Origin: Bacteroides ovatus | Lineage (GTDB): Bacteria > Bacteroidota > Bacteroidia > Bacteroidales > Bacteroidaceae | DNA length: 64,000 bases | Direction of reading: 5' to 3' | NCBI RefSeq assembly: GCF_001314995.1 | Contig: NZ_CP012938.1 | Location: forward strand, 744,001 to 808,000 | Part shown: one piece after another, positions 17,999 to 27,047 of the stretch | How the letters are laid out: every line of letters starts with the position of its first letter | How positions within the stretch are numbered: the first letter of the stretch is position 1 | Program-made: the position numbers and the translations under genes | The notes under the pieces: generated by a model | What the model was told of the DNA's origin: nothing | Databases searched by the model: none | What the model saw: only the letters and a program-made list of their open reading frames with translations

Positions 17999-19117
17999 AT
18001 GAAGAAATTATACTCGACAATTCTACCAATTGTAATGATCCTTTGTTTAGCAATGCTGTCATCCTGTTCCGGTAGTTCGGACGAAACGGAGAATGGAGGG
18101 ACGGATGACGGCATTTTGCGGATTACAGCCGATAAGACGGCTATACAGGCAGATGGGGTAGAAAAAGTGACCTTTACGGTCAAACTGGGCACACAAGATG
18201 TAAGCGAAGAAAGCACGATGAATCTGATTCTGGTAAAGGAGTCGGGAGAAGAAAATCTGGATTATGGCGTTCGTGCTTTCAGCACTTCAGTGCCGGGTAC
18301 GTATGTTTTTAAAGCCCGCTATTATGAGGGAAAAGCAATGGTTAGTGAAAATGAAGTGACCGTTCAGGTTACTCCCGTATCAGGAGGAACCAGCTATTAT
18401 CATAAATTACTGGGGATGCAGTTTACTTCTGTCGGGTGTCAGGCTTGTCCGGCGCTTAGCACTACATTGAAAGCAATTCAGAATGAACAACCGGGACGAC
18501 TGGCGGTAGCTTCTTTCCACATGGATTTCGGGGGAATGACGGATCCCATGAGTACGGCAGCTACCAATAATTACCGGACTAATATTCTCGGCAATTTCTC
18601 CGGACTGCCTCGTCTCTTTTACAATCTGCGTAAAGGTACTAAAGAAATGATCAGTATCAAGAGCCAGATTGAAGAGGAGCTTCAAAAAGAATTAAGTAAC
18701 TATCCGGCTTCTTGCGGGGTAGCGATTGAATCTGTATATAATGCTTCTGACCGTACGGTGACGATTACTGCCAAATTAACTTCCAACGTAACAAATACCT
18801 ATCGTTGTTTGATTTATCTGGTAGAGGATGGTATCAAATACTTTCAAACGAATGGAGGAAATGATTATACTCATAATAATGTAGTACGTGCAGTGGTGTC
18901 CACATCGTTGAATGGTGACCGTTTCAATGGAGCAGTAAATGCGGGAATAGAATCTACCATGCAACGATCTTGTCAGTTGGAATCGGGATGGAATGCGGAT
19001 AATATGCGTGTGATTGTGTCGATGTTGACAACGCTGGATGGGGGAAAAACTTATACGTGTAACAACGTAAATGAGTGCAAACTTGGAGAATCGGCAGATT
19101 ACTTGTATAACGAATAA
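17999..19117 (+). CDS. Omp28-type lipoprotein 2 with CQAC site
   Basis: From ATG at 17999 (an in-frame TTG at 17990 would overlap the preceding stop) the 372-aa protein has lipobox LSSC (Cys23), an Ig-like domain (LRITADKTAIQADG) and an Omp28/thioredoxin-like domain with SVGCQACPAL (Cys147, Cys150). The Trp that precedes the CxxC in the other two copies is replaced by Gly. It keeps YPASCGV and NECKLGESADYLYN. It is the middle member of the tandem triplet; the next gene follows after 9 bases. The copies are well diverged, so the duplication is old and each copy may have its own partner. Confidence 0.8.
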   Translation: MKKLYSTILPIVMILCLAMLSSCSGSSDETENGGTDDGILRITADKTAIQADGVEKVTFTVKLGTQDVSEESTMNLILVKESGEENLDYGVRAFSTSVPGTYVFKARYYEGKAMVSENEVTVQVTPVSGGTSYYHKLLGMQFTSVGCQACPALSTTLKAIQNEQPGRLAVASFHMDFGGMTDPMSTAATNNYRTNILGNFSGLPRLFYNLRKGTKEMISIKSQIEEELQKELSNYPASCGVAIESVYNASDRTVTITAKLTSNVTNTYRCLIYLVEDGIKYFQTNGGNDYTHNNVVRAVVSTSLNGDRFNGAVNAGIESTMQRSCQLESGWNADNMRVIVSMLTTLDGGKTYTCNNVNECKLGESADYLYNE

Positions 19118-19126
19118 AGACGAGTT

Positions 19127-20182
19127 ATGTGTATAAATGTCTATAAAATAATATTGCTGGTCTGTATATGCTGTGTAGGAATCTTCTGGATTTCCTGTTC
19201 TGGCAATTCCGATGATTCGGAGCAGACAGAAGTGATTTTGAGCGTCAATAAAAATACGTTGACTGCTGATGGAAAGGATATTATAACCTTTACGGTAATG
19301 CATGCGGGAATGGATGTAACTGCTGATGCAATCATCCGTTCCGTGATGGACGGACAAACTTTGGATGGAAGTACATTTTCTACTTCTAAAGCCGGAACCT
19401 ATGCTTTTGAAGCATCTTATGGTAACTATGTATCCAAGTTGGTAACGGTTGTTGCGAGTGCTGCACCGGGTGAACCTTCTAAGTTTGTAAGACGCATTTG
19501 TGCAATGGAGTTTACTGGGACGTGGTGTGCCATGTGTCCGGCAGGAATGACTCGCCTGAACTATCTGATAAGTTCGAGTTATGAGGGAGTTATTTATCTG
19601 ATGTCATTTCATGTCGATGGAACAAGTGCTGATCCGATGACAATCGAACAGTCTTCGATCCTTTCCAGAAAGTTTTCTATCTCCGGTTATCCTTCATGTG
19701 TGGTTGATATGCGTGAGGCAATGGGGTTGTCTGAAAATTATAGTGTCATGCGAGCTGTATTCAATAAGTCTTTGGAGGAGTATCCCGCATCTTGCGGAGT
19801 GGCCATCCAGTCACAATATAACGGACAGGCTGATGTGACGGTAAGCGTTAAATCGGAAAAAGGTGCTGAATATCGTTTGATTTTATATGCGGTAGAAAAC
19901 GGATTGAAATATCAACAAAATGACGGGGGAGTTTATCGTGATTACACACATAACCATGTGGTACGTAAATTACTGTCTGCTACCGTTGATGGCGATAAAT
20001 TGGGACATATAGCAGCCGGTAAAGAGAAAAGCATAAGTTATACTGTTATAATGGAAGAAGGATGGAATGCGGAGAATCTTTCTTTTTATGCATTGGTTAC
20101 CGATGAAAACGGATATGTAAATAATTTGGCTGTCTGCAAGGCTATTGATGGCGATGCCGATTATGAGTATACAAATGATTAA
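19127..20182 (+). CDS. Omp28-type lipoprotein 3 with CAMC site
   Basis: The 351-aa protein has an unusual signal peptide with several Cys (LVCICCVGIFWISC); the likely acylated residue is Cys24, followed by SGNSDD. An Ig-like domain (ILSVNKNTLTADGKD) leads to GTWCAMCPAG (Cys134, Cys137). YPASCGV and LAVCKAIDGDADYEY match the other two copies. It is the last of the three tandem Omp28 genes, and a 739-aa lipoprotein gene follows after 21 bases. The CxxC and the neighbouring TlpA support a redox function. The actual substrate is unknown. Confidence 0.8.
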   Translation: MCINVYKIILLVCICCVGIFWISCSGNSDDSEQTEVILSVNKNTLTADGKDIITFTVMHAGMDVTADAIIRSVMDGQTLDGSTFSTSKAGTYAFEASYGNYVSKLVTVVASAAPGEPSKFVRRICAMEFTGTWCAMCPAGMTRLNYLISSSYEGVIYLMSFHVDGTSADPMTIEQSSILSRKFSISGYPSCVVDMREAMGLSENYSVMRAVFNKSLEEYPASCGVAIQSQYNGQADVTVSVKSEKGAEYRLILYAVENGLKYQQNDGGVYRDYTHNHVVRKLLSATVDGDKLGHIAAGKEKSISYTVIMEEGWNAENLSFYALVTDENGYVNNLAVCKAIDGDADYEYTND

Positions 20183-20203
20183 TCATATTTATCACTTTGA
20201 GTT

Positions 20204-22423
20204 ATGAAGAAGAAATTATTAAGCTTATTACTTTTGTTAGGGCTGGTGCTAGTTGTAAGCCCTATGGTATTATCGTGTTCGGATAAGGATGAACAGCAGA
20301 CTGTAGATCCGGAAAATCCGAAAGAACCGGATACTCCACTTCCTCCCGTGCCGACTCCTATCAGGTGGGTTGAAAATGAAGTAGATGGTGGTGAACGTGG
20401 AGTCGGTATCAAGGTGACCAGTAAAACCGCCAATAACTTTGTGTTTGAATGTACTCCGGGAGATAAGGTTCAATCTTATCGTTTGGATGTCTACCCTTTA
20501 TGCCGTATGTATAACTATTTATTTGAAGGTGGTGGTGTCGGTGCAAGTGAAGAAGAAATCGAAGATTTGATTTTGGAAGCCCTCTATAATTCGGAGGGTG
20601 CCGGTGCTTATACATTCAATAGGAAAACATTGGGAGACAGCTATCCGAATACAGAGTTTGACTGGGTAAATTCCAAATATTCCCAATCGGAGATTGTACC
20701 GGGAGCAGAATATTTGATTATAACAGTAGGCTGTAATGATGAGGGCGGACAAAATCCGGCTGATATGAAAATCTGTTATCTCAAGACTCCTTCAGGAGAT
20801 GTAATAGGTGATCCTCGCGTTGATATCGATGTCCATTCTAGCTATCAGGCAGCTGCTATTCAATATATTCCGAATGAAGATTGCAAATATTTTTATCAAT
20901 TCTGTGGAGATTCCGAACCTATCGATGCATTTATCAATGCTTATGGGAAGGATATGTATATTGACTTTATGAGACATTGGACGCAGTCTGCAGAGGATGG
21001 ACAAGCATCTGAAGATGAATTATTATATATAGTGAATTTTGGCTATACTGCCGATCCGACAAGAAAGATTACAGCTACGACTATAGGATTGGATGAGAAT
21101 AAAAATAAAGGAAAGTATATACGTCAGGATTTTCAATTGAAGAAGATTCCTGATGATGCCAAAGAAGCGAAATGCGATCTACAAATCACAAAGACAGGTG
21201 CTTCTATTGTTAATATGGATGTAAAAATGGAGAGTACTTGTTATGCCATGTTCTATCGTGTGTTTAGTGAGGCGGATTGGGCTTCTTATGAGAATGCGGA
21301 CGAAGCTACAATGACGGCACTGGCACAAGCTTTAGACCAGGAAGGATGGGGCATTAAAAATATGAATTTCAGTCAGGAAGGTTCGTATACAGCCACAGAG
21401 TATCAGTATGATCTTGCTCCGAATAGTTCTTATGTTGTCGCTTATGTAGGACGTAATATGTATGGACAGTTGTCAAAAGTGGAAAATAAGTGTTTTTCTA
21501 CCAAAGCACGCGTGACAGATAATCCCGGAGCATCTAAGGCTACAATAGATATTACTATTTCTGATCCGGGACGGACAAGTCTGAATTTGAACTATTCCTA
21601 TAATCAGGAGGCAGCAGTATATTATCATCAATATATCATGACACCGGATTTACTTGAAGAAGGTAATAAAGCTGAATTGATAAAGTATTTGTTGTCAACA
21701 GATTCGAATGTATGGCCTGCAAATGCGAATGGAGGAGTGGAAAGCTTTGCATGGACCGGTCTGGAGCCGGCTACCGAATATATATTTGCATATATGGCTG
21801 AAGACTGGAATGGCGTATTGACGGATGTGAAGATTGTAAAAGCTACTACCGAAGCAATTGTGGCAGGTCCGAATCCAACTATGGAATTACGTGCATATAT
21901 GAGTGAAATGAATAATTTCACTGTCCAGTTTTCCATTATAAAGGATGTGGCTAAAGTTTATCATACAATTCTTGAAGATGCGTATTCTGCAAGTGGTGAT
22001 TATACCTATCAGGAGTGTATGGATGTATGGAAGGAACATTGTTTGGATTATGGCTTGACAACAGTAAATTCAACGACTCAATCATACGATAAGACAAGTG
22101 AAGCCAAACGTTTAGTTGCTTTATGTGTACCAATTGGGGCAGATAGTGATGGCAATGAAGTTATTGGCGACCTTTATACTGTATTCTATGATAAAGATAA
22201 AGGTATTATTACTGATCCTTCTGTATTGTTCCCGGATGCTCCGAAATCAGTAAAGGGTATGATAGGAACAGCAAAACCACAAGTTATAAAGAAAGATAGA
22301 CGGATTCCTGCAAATACGATTATTAAGGAGAAAGTGGATAAGAGTACTCCTGGTGCGATGATGAGCGGAAGTACTATTTATCTTGATTTGAAAAAACTGG
22401 GTAAACATCCTCACGCCAAATAA
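20204..22423 (+). CDS. Large repeat lipoprotein, 739 aa
   Basis: The lipobox VLSC (Cys25) is followed by SDKDE and a Pro-rich spacer (PLPPVPTP). The rest appears to be several beta-rich modules of roughly 110-130 residues. Each has an aromatic strand such as CKYFYQF, CYAMFYRV or AVYYHQYI, and some end in a turn such as LAPNSSYVVAYVG or LEPATEYIFAYMA, as in fibronectin-type-III-like domains. Similar modules occur in the next gene product. I recognise no catalytic motif; a surface binding protein or adhesin is the best guess. It is followed by an intrinsic terminator at 22444, so the SusC operon may partly end here. Confidence 0.65.
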   Translation: MKKKLLSLLLLLGLVLVVSPMVLSCSDKDEQQTVDPENPKEPDTPLPPVPTPIRWVENEVDGGERGVGIKVTSKTANNFVFECTPGDKVQSYRLDVYPLCRMYNYLFEGGGVGASEEEIEDLILEALYNSEGAGAYTFNRKTLGDSYPNTEFDWVNSKYSQSEIVPGAEYLIITVGCNDEGGQNPADMKICYLKTPSGDVIGDPRVDIDVHSSYQAAAIQYIPNEDCKYFYQFCGDSEPIDAFINAYGKDMYIDFMRHWTQSAEDGQASEDELLYIVNFGYTADPTRKITATTIGLDENKNKGKYIRQDFQLKKIPDDAKEAKCDLQITKTGASIVNMDVKMESTCYAMFYRVFSEADWASYENADEATMTALAQALDQEGWGIKNMNFSQEGSYTATEYQYDLAPNSSYVVAYVGRNMYGQLSKVENKCFSTKARVTDNPGASKATIDITISDPGRTSLNLNYSYNQEAAVYYHQYIMTPDLLEEGNKAELIKYLLSTDSNVWPANANGGVESFAWTGLEPATEYIFAYMAEDWNGVLTDVKIVKATTEAIVAGPNPTMELRAYMSEMNNFTVQFSIIKDVAKVYHTILEDAYSASGDYTYQECMDVWKEHCLDYGLTTVNSTTQSYDKTSEAKRLVALCVPIGADSDGNEVIGDLYTVFYDKDKGIITDPSVLFPDAPKSVKGMIGTAKPQVIKKDRRIPANTIIKEKVDKSTPGAMMSGSTIYLDLKKLGKHPHAK

Positions 22424-22443
22424 ATAGTATTGGCACAATTATT

Positions 22444-22478
22444 CCGCACGATAGCGTGGAAGTCTGTCGTGCGGTTTT
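22444..22478 (+). terminator. Intrinsic terminator
   Basis: The arms CCGCACGA and TCGTGCGG are separated by 15 bases and followed by TTTTCT. The hairpin begins 20 bases after the stop of the 739-aa lipoprotein gene. Confidence 0.75.
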
Positions 22479-22498
22479 CTCTAATCATCTAAATTATC

Positions 22499-25042
22499 AT
22501 GGATATGAGAAGAAAATATTTTTTATGTAGTATGGGGAAATATGTATGTTTCCTGGCAGTATGTGTGGTAATGTTGTCGTCATGTTATAATGACGATGAT
22601 TTAAAAAACTCAATTTCCGGTCTGGAAGACCGCATGGATAAGTTAGAAGCTTCGTTACAAAGTGTACAGACGGATATTTCCACATTGAAGACACTGACAG
22701 ATGCTTTATCTCAAAATAAATCAATCGCTTCTGTATTGGAGAATGAAGACGGAAGTTATACAATTAAGTTTTCAGATAAGACAGAAGTAACTATTCGTAA
22801 TGGTGAAAATGGGGAGGATGCTCCGCAAATAACCGTGATAAAGAACGAAGAGGATGGTATCTATTATTGGGGAATAACTAGTATAGACGGTAAAAAGACA
22901 TTCTTGAAAGATGGAGAAGGAAAAATGATGCCTGTAACGGCTGCCGCTCCTAAGATTCGCATTAATACGAATACGAAAGAATGGGAGATTTCTACGGACG
23001 GTGGAAAGACTTGGGAACCTACCGGTGTTTACGCATCTGGAGAAGGAACGGGAGATACCTCTCTTTTTAGTGGAGTTAGTCAGGATGATGATTATGCGTA
23101 TTTTACTCTGAAAGATGGCACAATATTAAAGTTGTCGAAATCTAAGGAACTGAAATGTGATATATTGTCCGGAAAGCAATACTTTACGAATGGTGAGGAG
23201 AAATTGATTTCAGTTGAAATGAGTGGAATTTCGAAATATACCGTAACAAAACCTGATGGTTGGAAAGCTTCCCTGACAGGAAAAGGACTGACTATTACTG
23301 CTCCTGTGGCAGAAAATCAGTATGCGGAGACGAGTGGCAAAGTAGCTATAATGGCTGTTGCATCTAACGGACAGAGTATTATCGCAGAGATTCCCGTAAT
23401 CATAGGGGATGCTCCTATAGTTATATCTACTGTGGGGCAGACAGTTTCTACTACTTTGACGAATGGCATAGAAATGTATTATTTGGGAGTATTGGAAATC
23501 AATGAATATAGTGCAGAGAGTGTGGCTGAATTAGTGAACGGATATACTGCCCGTATGTATATGAAGACAGAACCTCTTGATAAAATGCCATTGGCAGAAC
23601 TGATAGGTAAGGATCCTGAAGCCGGAAAGACATATATGATTTGGGCAGTGCCCCCATTTGAGGCAGGTAGTGTATGTTTGCCTGACGATGTGATTGCTAC
23701 TGTGATTAAGATAGCTCCGACTGTAGAACTAAAGATTTCGAATATTACGTTTGAAGGTGCAACGGTTTCTGCAATTAGAAAGGGCTGTGACGTTTTTTAT
23801 ACAGGGATTTTAGATAAGTCTAATTATTCACCAGAAGGGGTTATTGACGATTTGGCTTATGGTGGCGGAACTAAACAGTATTCGGATTATAATGGGCCAT
23901 TGGAGGGAAAAGTGCTAGATTTTCTTCCGAAAGTAATACCGGGAACAACATACGTACTTTGGGCTATTCCTTATAAAGAAGAAAAGGGGTATAGAACAGA
24001 AGAGCTGGTAGCGGTGGAGATTCCCGTTCCTGCGTTGACGTATGACGGAACAGCGACCATAAATATTAGTGGTGTTGTTACTACAGTTTCAAGTGTAAGT
24101 GCGACCATTACTCCCGGAACTGACTGTTATAAGTTCTATTATTCTTATATGAAAGAACAGACTTTGGCAAATTATAGCACTGACAAAGAGGTTATTTCCT
24201 ATCTTATTAAAAATGGTGATTCTTCCAAAGAGGCAAAAAACTTTGAAAGAGCTTCTTTAGAACCGGGAACAAAAGGCTTTTTTATTGCAGTAGCATTAAA
24301 TGACAAAGGACAACTCGGGGCGTTAGTCAAAGTACAGGCTGATTCCAAGGAAATATCTTATAATTCTTCTATTTCGGTGGATGTGGCAATAGAGGCAGGA
24401 ACCGTGTCTGCGACTTTAACGCTGACTCCGACCGGAAATCCGGTGAAATTCCGTTATGTCCACATGAAATTGAGTGATTTCAAAAGCTATCCGTATTGGG
24501 GAAATGAAGAAACAGTAAAGCAAGCATTGATTATGAATGATAATGTTACTGAAATTGTTGCTGCTGAACTGAAGAATCATCAACTGGTGATTGAGGATAT
24601 TGCATTTAATTCAGAATATGTACTGTTCATGATAGCAGTTGATGCTGATGGTAATCCTTCTTCGAGTGTAACAAAGAAGGAATATACAAGTGCAAAGCCG
24701 ACTTATGTGCGAAAAGAAAGGGATGCCGATTTGTGGAATGCCAGTGTTCCGGAAGTAACAATTGACAAGATAGAAAAAGACAAATTCTACACCGTTTCTT
24801 ATACTGTGAAACCGAAGTCTGCCTGTAAAGTCTTTTATGTATTTGCGGGACCGGCAGATTACCTGACTGGTATGTATGATGAACAAATCAGGTATGTGAT
24901 GCAAAATGGTGTAAAACAAACAACAACTTATTCGGGAAGTACTTATGGAACATTGCCAACTAATATCAATGTTACCTGGATAGATGAAGAAGGACGTTTT
25001 TACGAGGTTTCTAAAACTGTAGTAGATGCTCCGACGCAATAA
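22499..25042 (+). CDS. DUF4988-type coiled-coil lipoprotein with repeat modules
   Basis: The 847-aa protein has lipobox LSSC (Cys29) and then a short coiled coil (ISGLEDRMDKLEASLQSV) typical of the DUF4988 start. The region with DGSYTIKFSDKTEVTIRNG and TNTKEWEISTDGGKTWEPT is also characteristic of that family. From about residue 300 there are five or so modules of the kind seen in the preceding protein, with aromatic strands CDVFYTGI, CYKFYYSY, VKFRYVHM and CKVFYVFA. DUF4988 N-termini occur on surface lipoproteins with diverse C-terminal domains. The protein probably stands off the surface and binds substrate. ATG at 22499 or 22505 may be the start. Confidence 0.7.
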   Translation: MDMRRKYFLCSMGKYVCFLAVCVVMLSSCYNDDDLKNSISGLEDRMDKLEASLQSVQTDISTLKTLTDALSQNKSIASVLENEDGSYTIKFSDKTEVTIRNGENGEDAPQITVIKNEEDGIYYWGITSIDGKKTFLKDGEGKMMPVTAAAPKIRINTNTKEWEISTDGGKTWEPTGVYASGEGTGDTSLFSGVSQDDDYAYFTLKDGTILKLSKSKELKCDILSGKQYFTNGEEKLISVEMSGISKYTVTKPDGWKASLTGKGLTITAPVAENQYAETSGKVAIMAVASNGQSIIAEIPVIIGDAPIVISTVGQTVSTTLTNGIEMYYLGVLEINEYSAESVAELVNGYTARMYMKTEPLDKMPLAELIGKDPEAGKTYMIWAVPPFEAGSVCLPDDVIATVIKIAPTVELKISNITFEGATVSAIRKGCDVFYTGILDKSNYSPEGVIDDLAYGGGTKQYSDYNGPLEGKVLDFLPKVIPGTTYVLWAIPYKEEKGYRTEELVAVEIPVPALTYDGTATINISGVVTTVSSVSATITPGTDCYKFYYSYMKEQTLANYSTDKEVISYLIKNGDSSKEAKNFERASLEPGTKGFFIAVALNDKGQLGALVKVQADSKEISYNSSISVDVAIEAGTVSATLTLTPTGNPVKFRYVHMKLSDFKSYPYWGNEETVKQALIMNDNVTEIVAAELKNHQLVIEDIAFNSEYVLFMIAVDADGNPSSSVTKKEYTSAKPTYVRKERDADLWNASVPEVTIDKIEKDKFYTVSYTVKPKSACKVFYVFAGPADYLTGMYDEQIRYVMQNGVKQTTTYSGSTYGTLPTNINVTWIDEEGRFYEVSKTVVDAPTQ

Positions 25043-25071
25043 TTTTAATTTCTAATTTAATAAAATAATAG

Positions 25072-26916
25072 ATGAAAAACTTATTTAATAGCTTTTATAG
25101 TGTAGTATTGCTTGCTTTGTGTCTGATTGCTTTCAGTAATTGTTCGGATAGTGATGACGGAGGAGAAGTTGGCGGTACGGATAATGGAATCACTGCAATT
25201 AGCAGTGAAACGGAAAAGACTGTTTCACTTTATGGGGAGACTGTTGAAATCTCATTTACCGCTTCAGGAAAATGGACTCCTTCTTTACAATACTCTACAG
25301 GATCGGACTGGGCGGCTATTACTAATACCAGTGGTAGTTCTACTGCCGGTAAAGGAGGATTCAGGGTAAAGGTTGATAAAAATGAAGCCGGACAGAATCG
25401 TATATTAACAGTGCTTGTGCAAGTTGAGGGATATAAAACACCTGAAGTTGTATGTACTATAACACAATCAGGATCTGGTGACGTATCTTCTGCGGATATT
25501 GCTTTAAATGAATTTATGCATAACTATTTGAAGGAACATTATCTATTCAAGGATGAGTATAATACACTGGAAGTTGATTGCAAAAATGTTTCGTATGATA
25601 ACTTTTTATCTACCTACCTTTTGAAGATGAAAACAAATACAGAAGATGGAGGAATTTCCCGTGCATATTCTGTGAATGCCGGTCAACGTTATATTTATTC
25701 ATATATTGAAAAAGTAGGTTCTAGCGATACTCGTGCCACAACTCGTGCTACAAGCATGGTAGGAACAGGATTAGGAACATTTTTTTCTTCCTATATGGCA
25801 GATAGAACGACAATCGGTTTGTCTATTGGATATGTATTTGTTGATTCTCCTGCAGCAAAAGCTGGATTAAGACGCGGTGATGTAATTGTTGCTGTGAATG
25901 GGGTAACCTTGAATAAAAACAACTATCAGCAATACATGAATGCATTATATTATGCAAGTGGAGGGGAGTCATTCAATATTGGATATAGACGCTATGTGCC
26001 TAATGAAGATTTGCAAAAATATGAATTAGTAGATGGAAGTGTTATTTTGACGACAGGTACTTATAATAACAATCCGGTACTTTATTCTATGTTTATAAAA
26101 GAAAAAGAAGGTAATTTGAATGTGGCTTACCTTGTTTATCAAGGTTTTGATTTGAATTATGCGGAAGAGTTAAAATATATGATACAGCAGTTCAAAACGG
26201 AAGGTATTACCGATTTAATCTTGGATTTACGTTATAATTACGGAGGTGCGGTTGAATTGTCACGCTATTTATCAGCTTCTATTGCAGGTTCTTCACATCG
26301 TTCTGATGTTTTCATGAGGATGCAACGTAGTTCTGGTGCAGATGAATATATTCGGTTTGGTGATGGAGATGATTTAGGTTTGAATTCCATACGGATTATC
26401 TGTTCGGAAGAGACAGCTTCTTCCAGTGAATTGGTAATTAGTGGATTAAGAGGAATTGATTTCCCTGTAAAACTATTTGGTAGTCGTACTGAAGGAAAAA
26501 ATGTAGGTATGGAGGTACAAGAGTATAAATATGGTAACTCTTATTACGAATTTGCTCCGATTACTTTCCGTTCGTTCAATGCAAAGGATTGGGGGGATTA
26601 TGCTGATGGAATTGAACCAGATGTAATGTTGAATAATCAAAATGCAGACTATACGGATGATATTGATAATGCGTTTCCGTATGCTTTTGGAGATTGGGAT
26701 AACTTCGATTTCAATTTACCGTTATGGTATGCTTTGTGTGATATTCAAGGAGTGGAACCCAATACAGGCAAAGCTAAAGTTCGCAGTGGAAAGATGAAAA
26801 TGGAACGTCCACAAATGGATGGAATTCAAAGATTACCATCTGTGTCTGTGAAACGCTCGATAGGAACTTTTGGCTCTGTTATTTATAACAAGCCGGAAGT
26901 AGAAAACTTATATTAG
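25072..26916 (+). CDS. S41 family (CTP-like) protease lipoprotein
   Basis: The 614-aa protein has lipobox FSNC (Cys24), then a BACON-like domain (about 40-135). A helical S41 N-terminal region and a PDZ domain follow (about 245-310, with SPAAKAGLRRGDVIVAVNG). In the S41 catalytic domain, LDLRYNYGG, ETASSSELV (nucleophile probably Ser450) and SRTEGK (probable base Lys476) match the Ser/Lys dyad of C-terminal processing proteases. It should be a surface or periplasmic endopeptidase. It lies at the end of the SusC/D-thioredoxin locus, which supports a role in handling proteins or peptides. A stem-loop at 26960 separates it from the C10 protease gene. Confidence 0.88.
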   Translation: MKNLFNSFYSVVLLALCLIAFSNCSDSDDGGEVGGTDNGITAISSETEKTVSLYGETVEISFTASGKWTPSLQYSTGSDWAAITNTSGSSTAGKGGFRVKVDKNEAGQNRILTVLVQVEGYKTPEVVCTITQSGSGDVSSADIALNEFMHNYLKEHYLFKDEYNTLEVDCKNVSYDNFLSTYLLKMKTNTEDGGISRAYSVNAGQRYIYSYIEKVGSSDTRATTRATSMVGTGLGTFFSSYMADRTTIGLSIGYVFVDSPAAKAGLRRGDVIVAVNGVTLNKNNYQQYMNALYYASGGESFNIGYRRYVPNEDLQKYELVDGSVILTTGTYNNNPVLYSMFIKEKEGNLNVAYLVYQGFDLNYAEELKYMIQQFKTEGITDLILDLRYNYGGAVELSRYLSASIAGSSHRSDVFMRMQRSSGADEYIRFGDGDDLGLNSIRIICSEETASSSELVISGLRGIDFPVKLFGSRTEGKNVGMEVQEYKYGNSYYEFAPITFRSFNAKDWGDYADGIEPDVMLNNQNADYTDDIDNAFPYAFGDWDNFDFNLPLWYALCDIQGVEPNTGKAKVRSGKMKMERPQMDGIQRLPSVSVKRSIGTFGSVIYNKPEVENLY

Positions 26917-26959
26917 TAAGACTAAATCTCTTGTGAAATAAATTTTCTCTTAAGTTAAA

Positions 26960-27002
26960 GGGGATGCTTCTCGATAAGGTGTTAGTGAGGGCATCCCCAT
27001 TT
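26960..27002 (+). terminator. Probable intrinsic terminator
   Basis: The arms GGGGATGC and GCATCCCC enclose 23 bases and are followed by ATTTTG. It lies 44 bases after the S41 protease stop. The short T-run makes it a weaker example. Confidence 0.55.
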
Positions 27003-27047
27003 TGCATTAATTATTAGGCTGTTTTTTAACTATTAAATATATTACGT

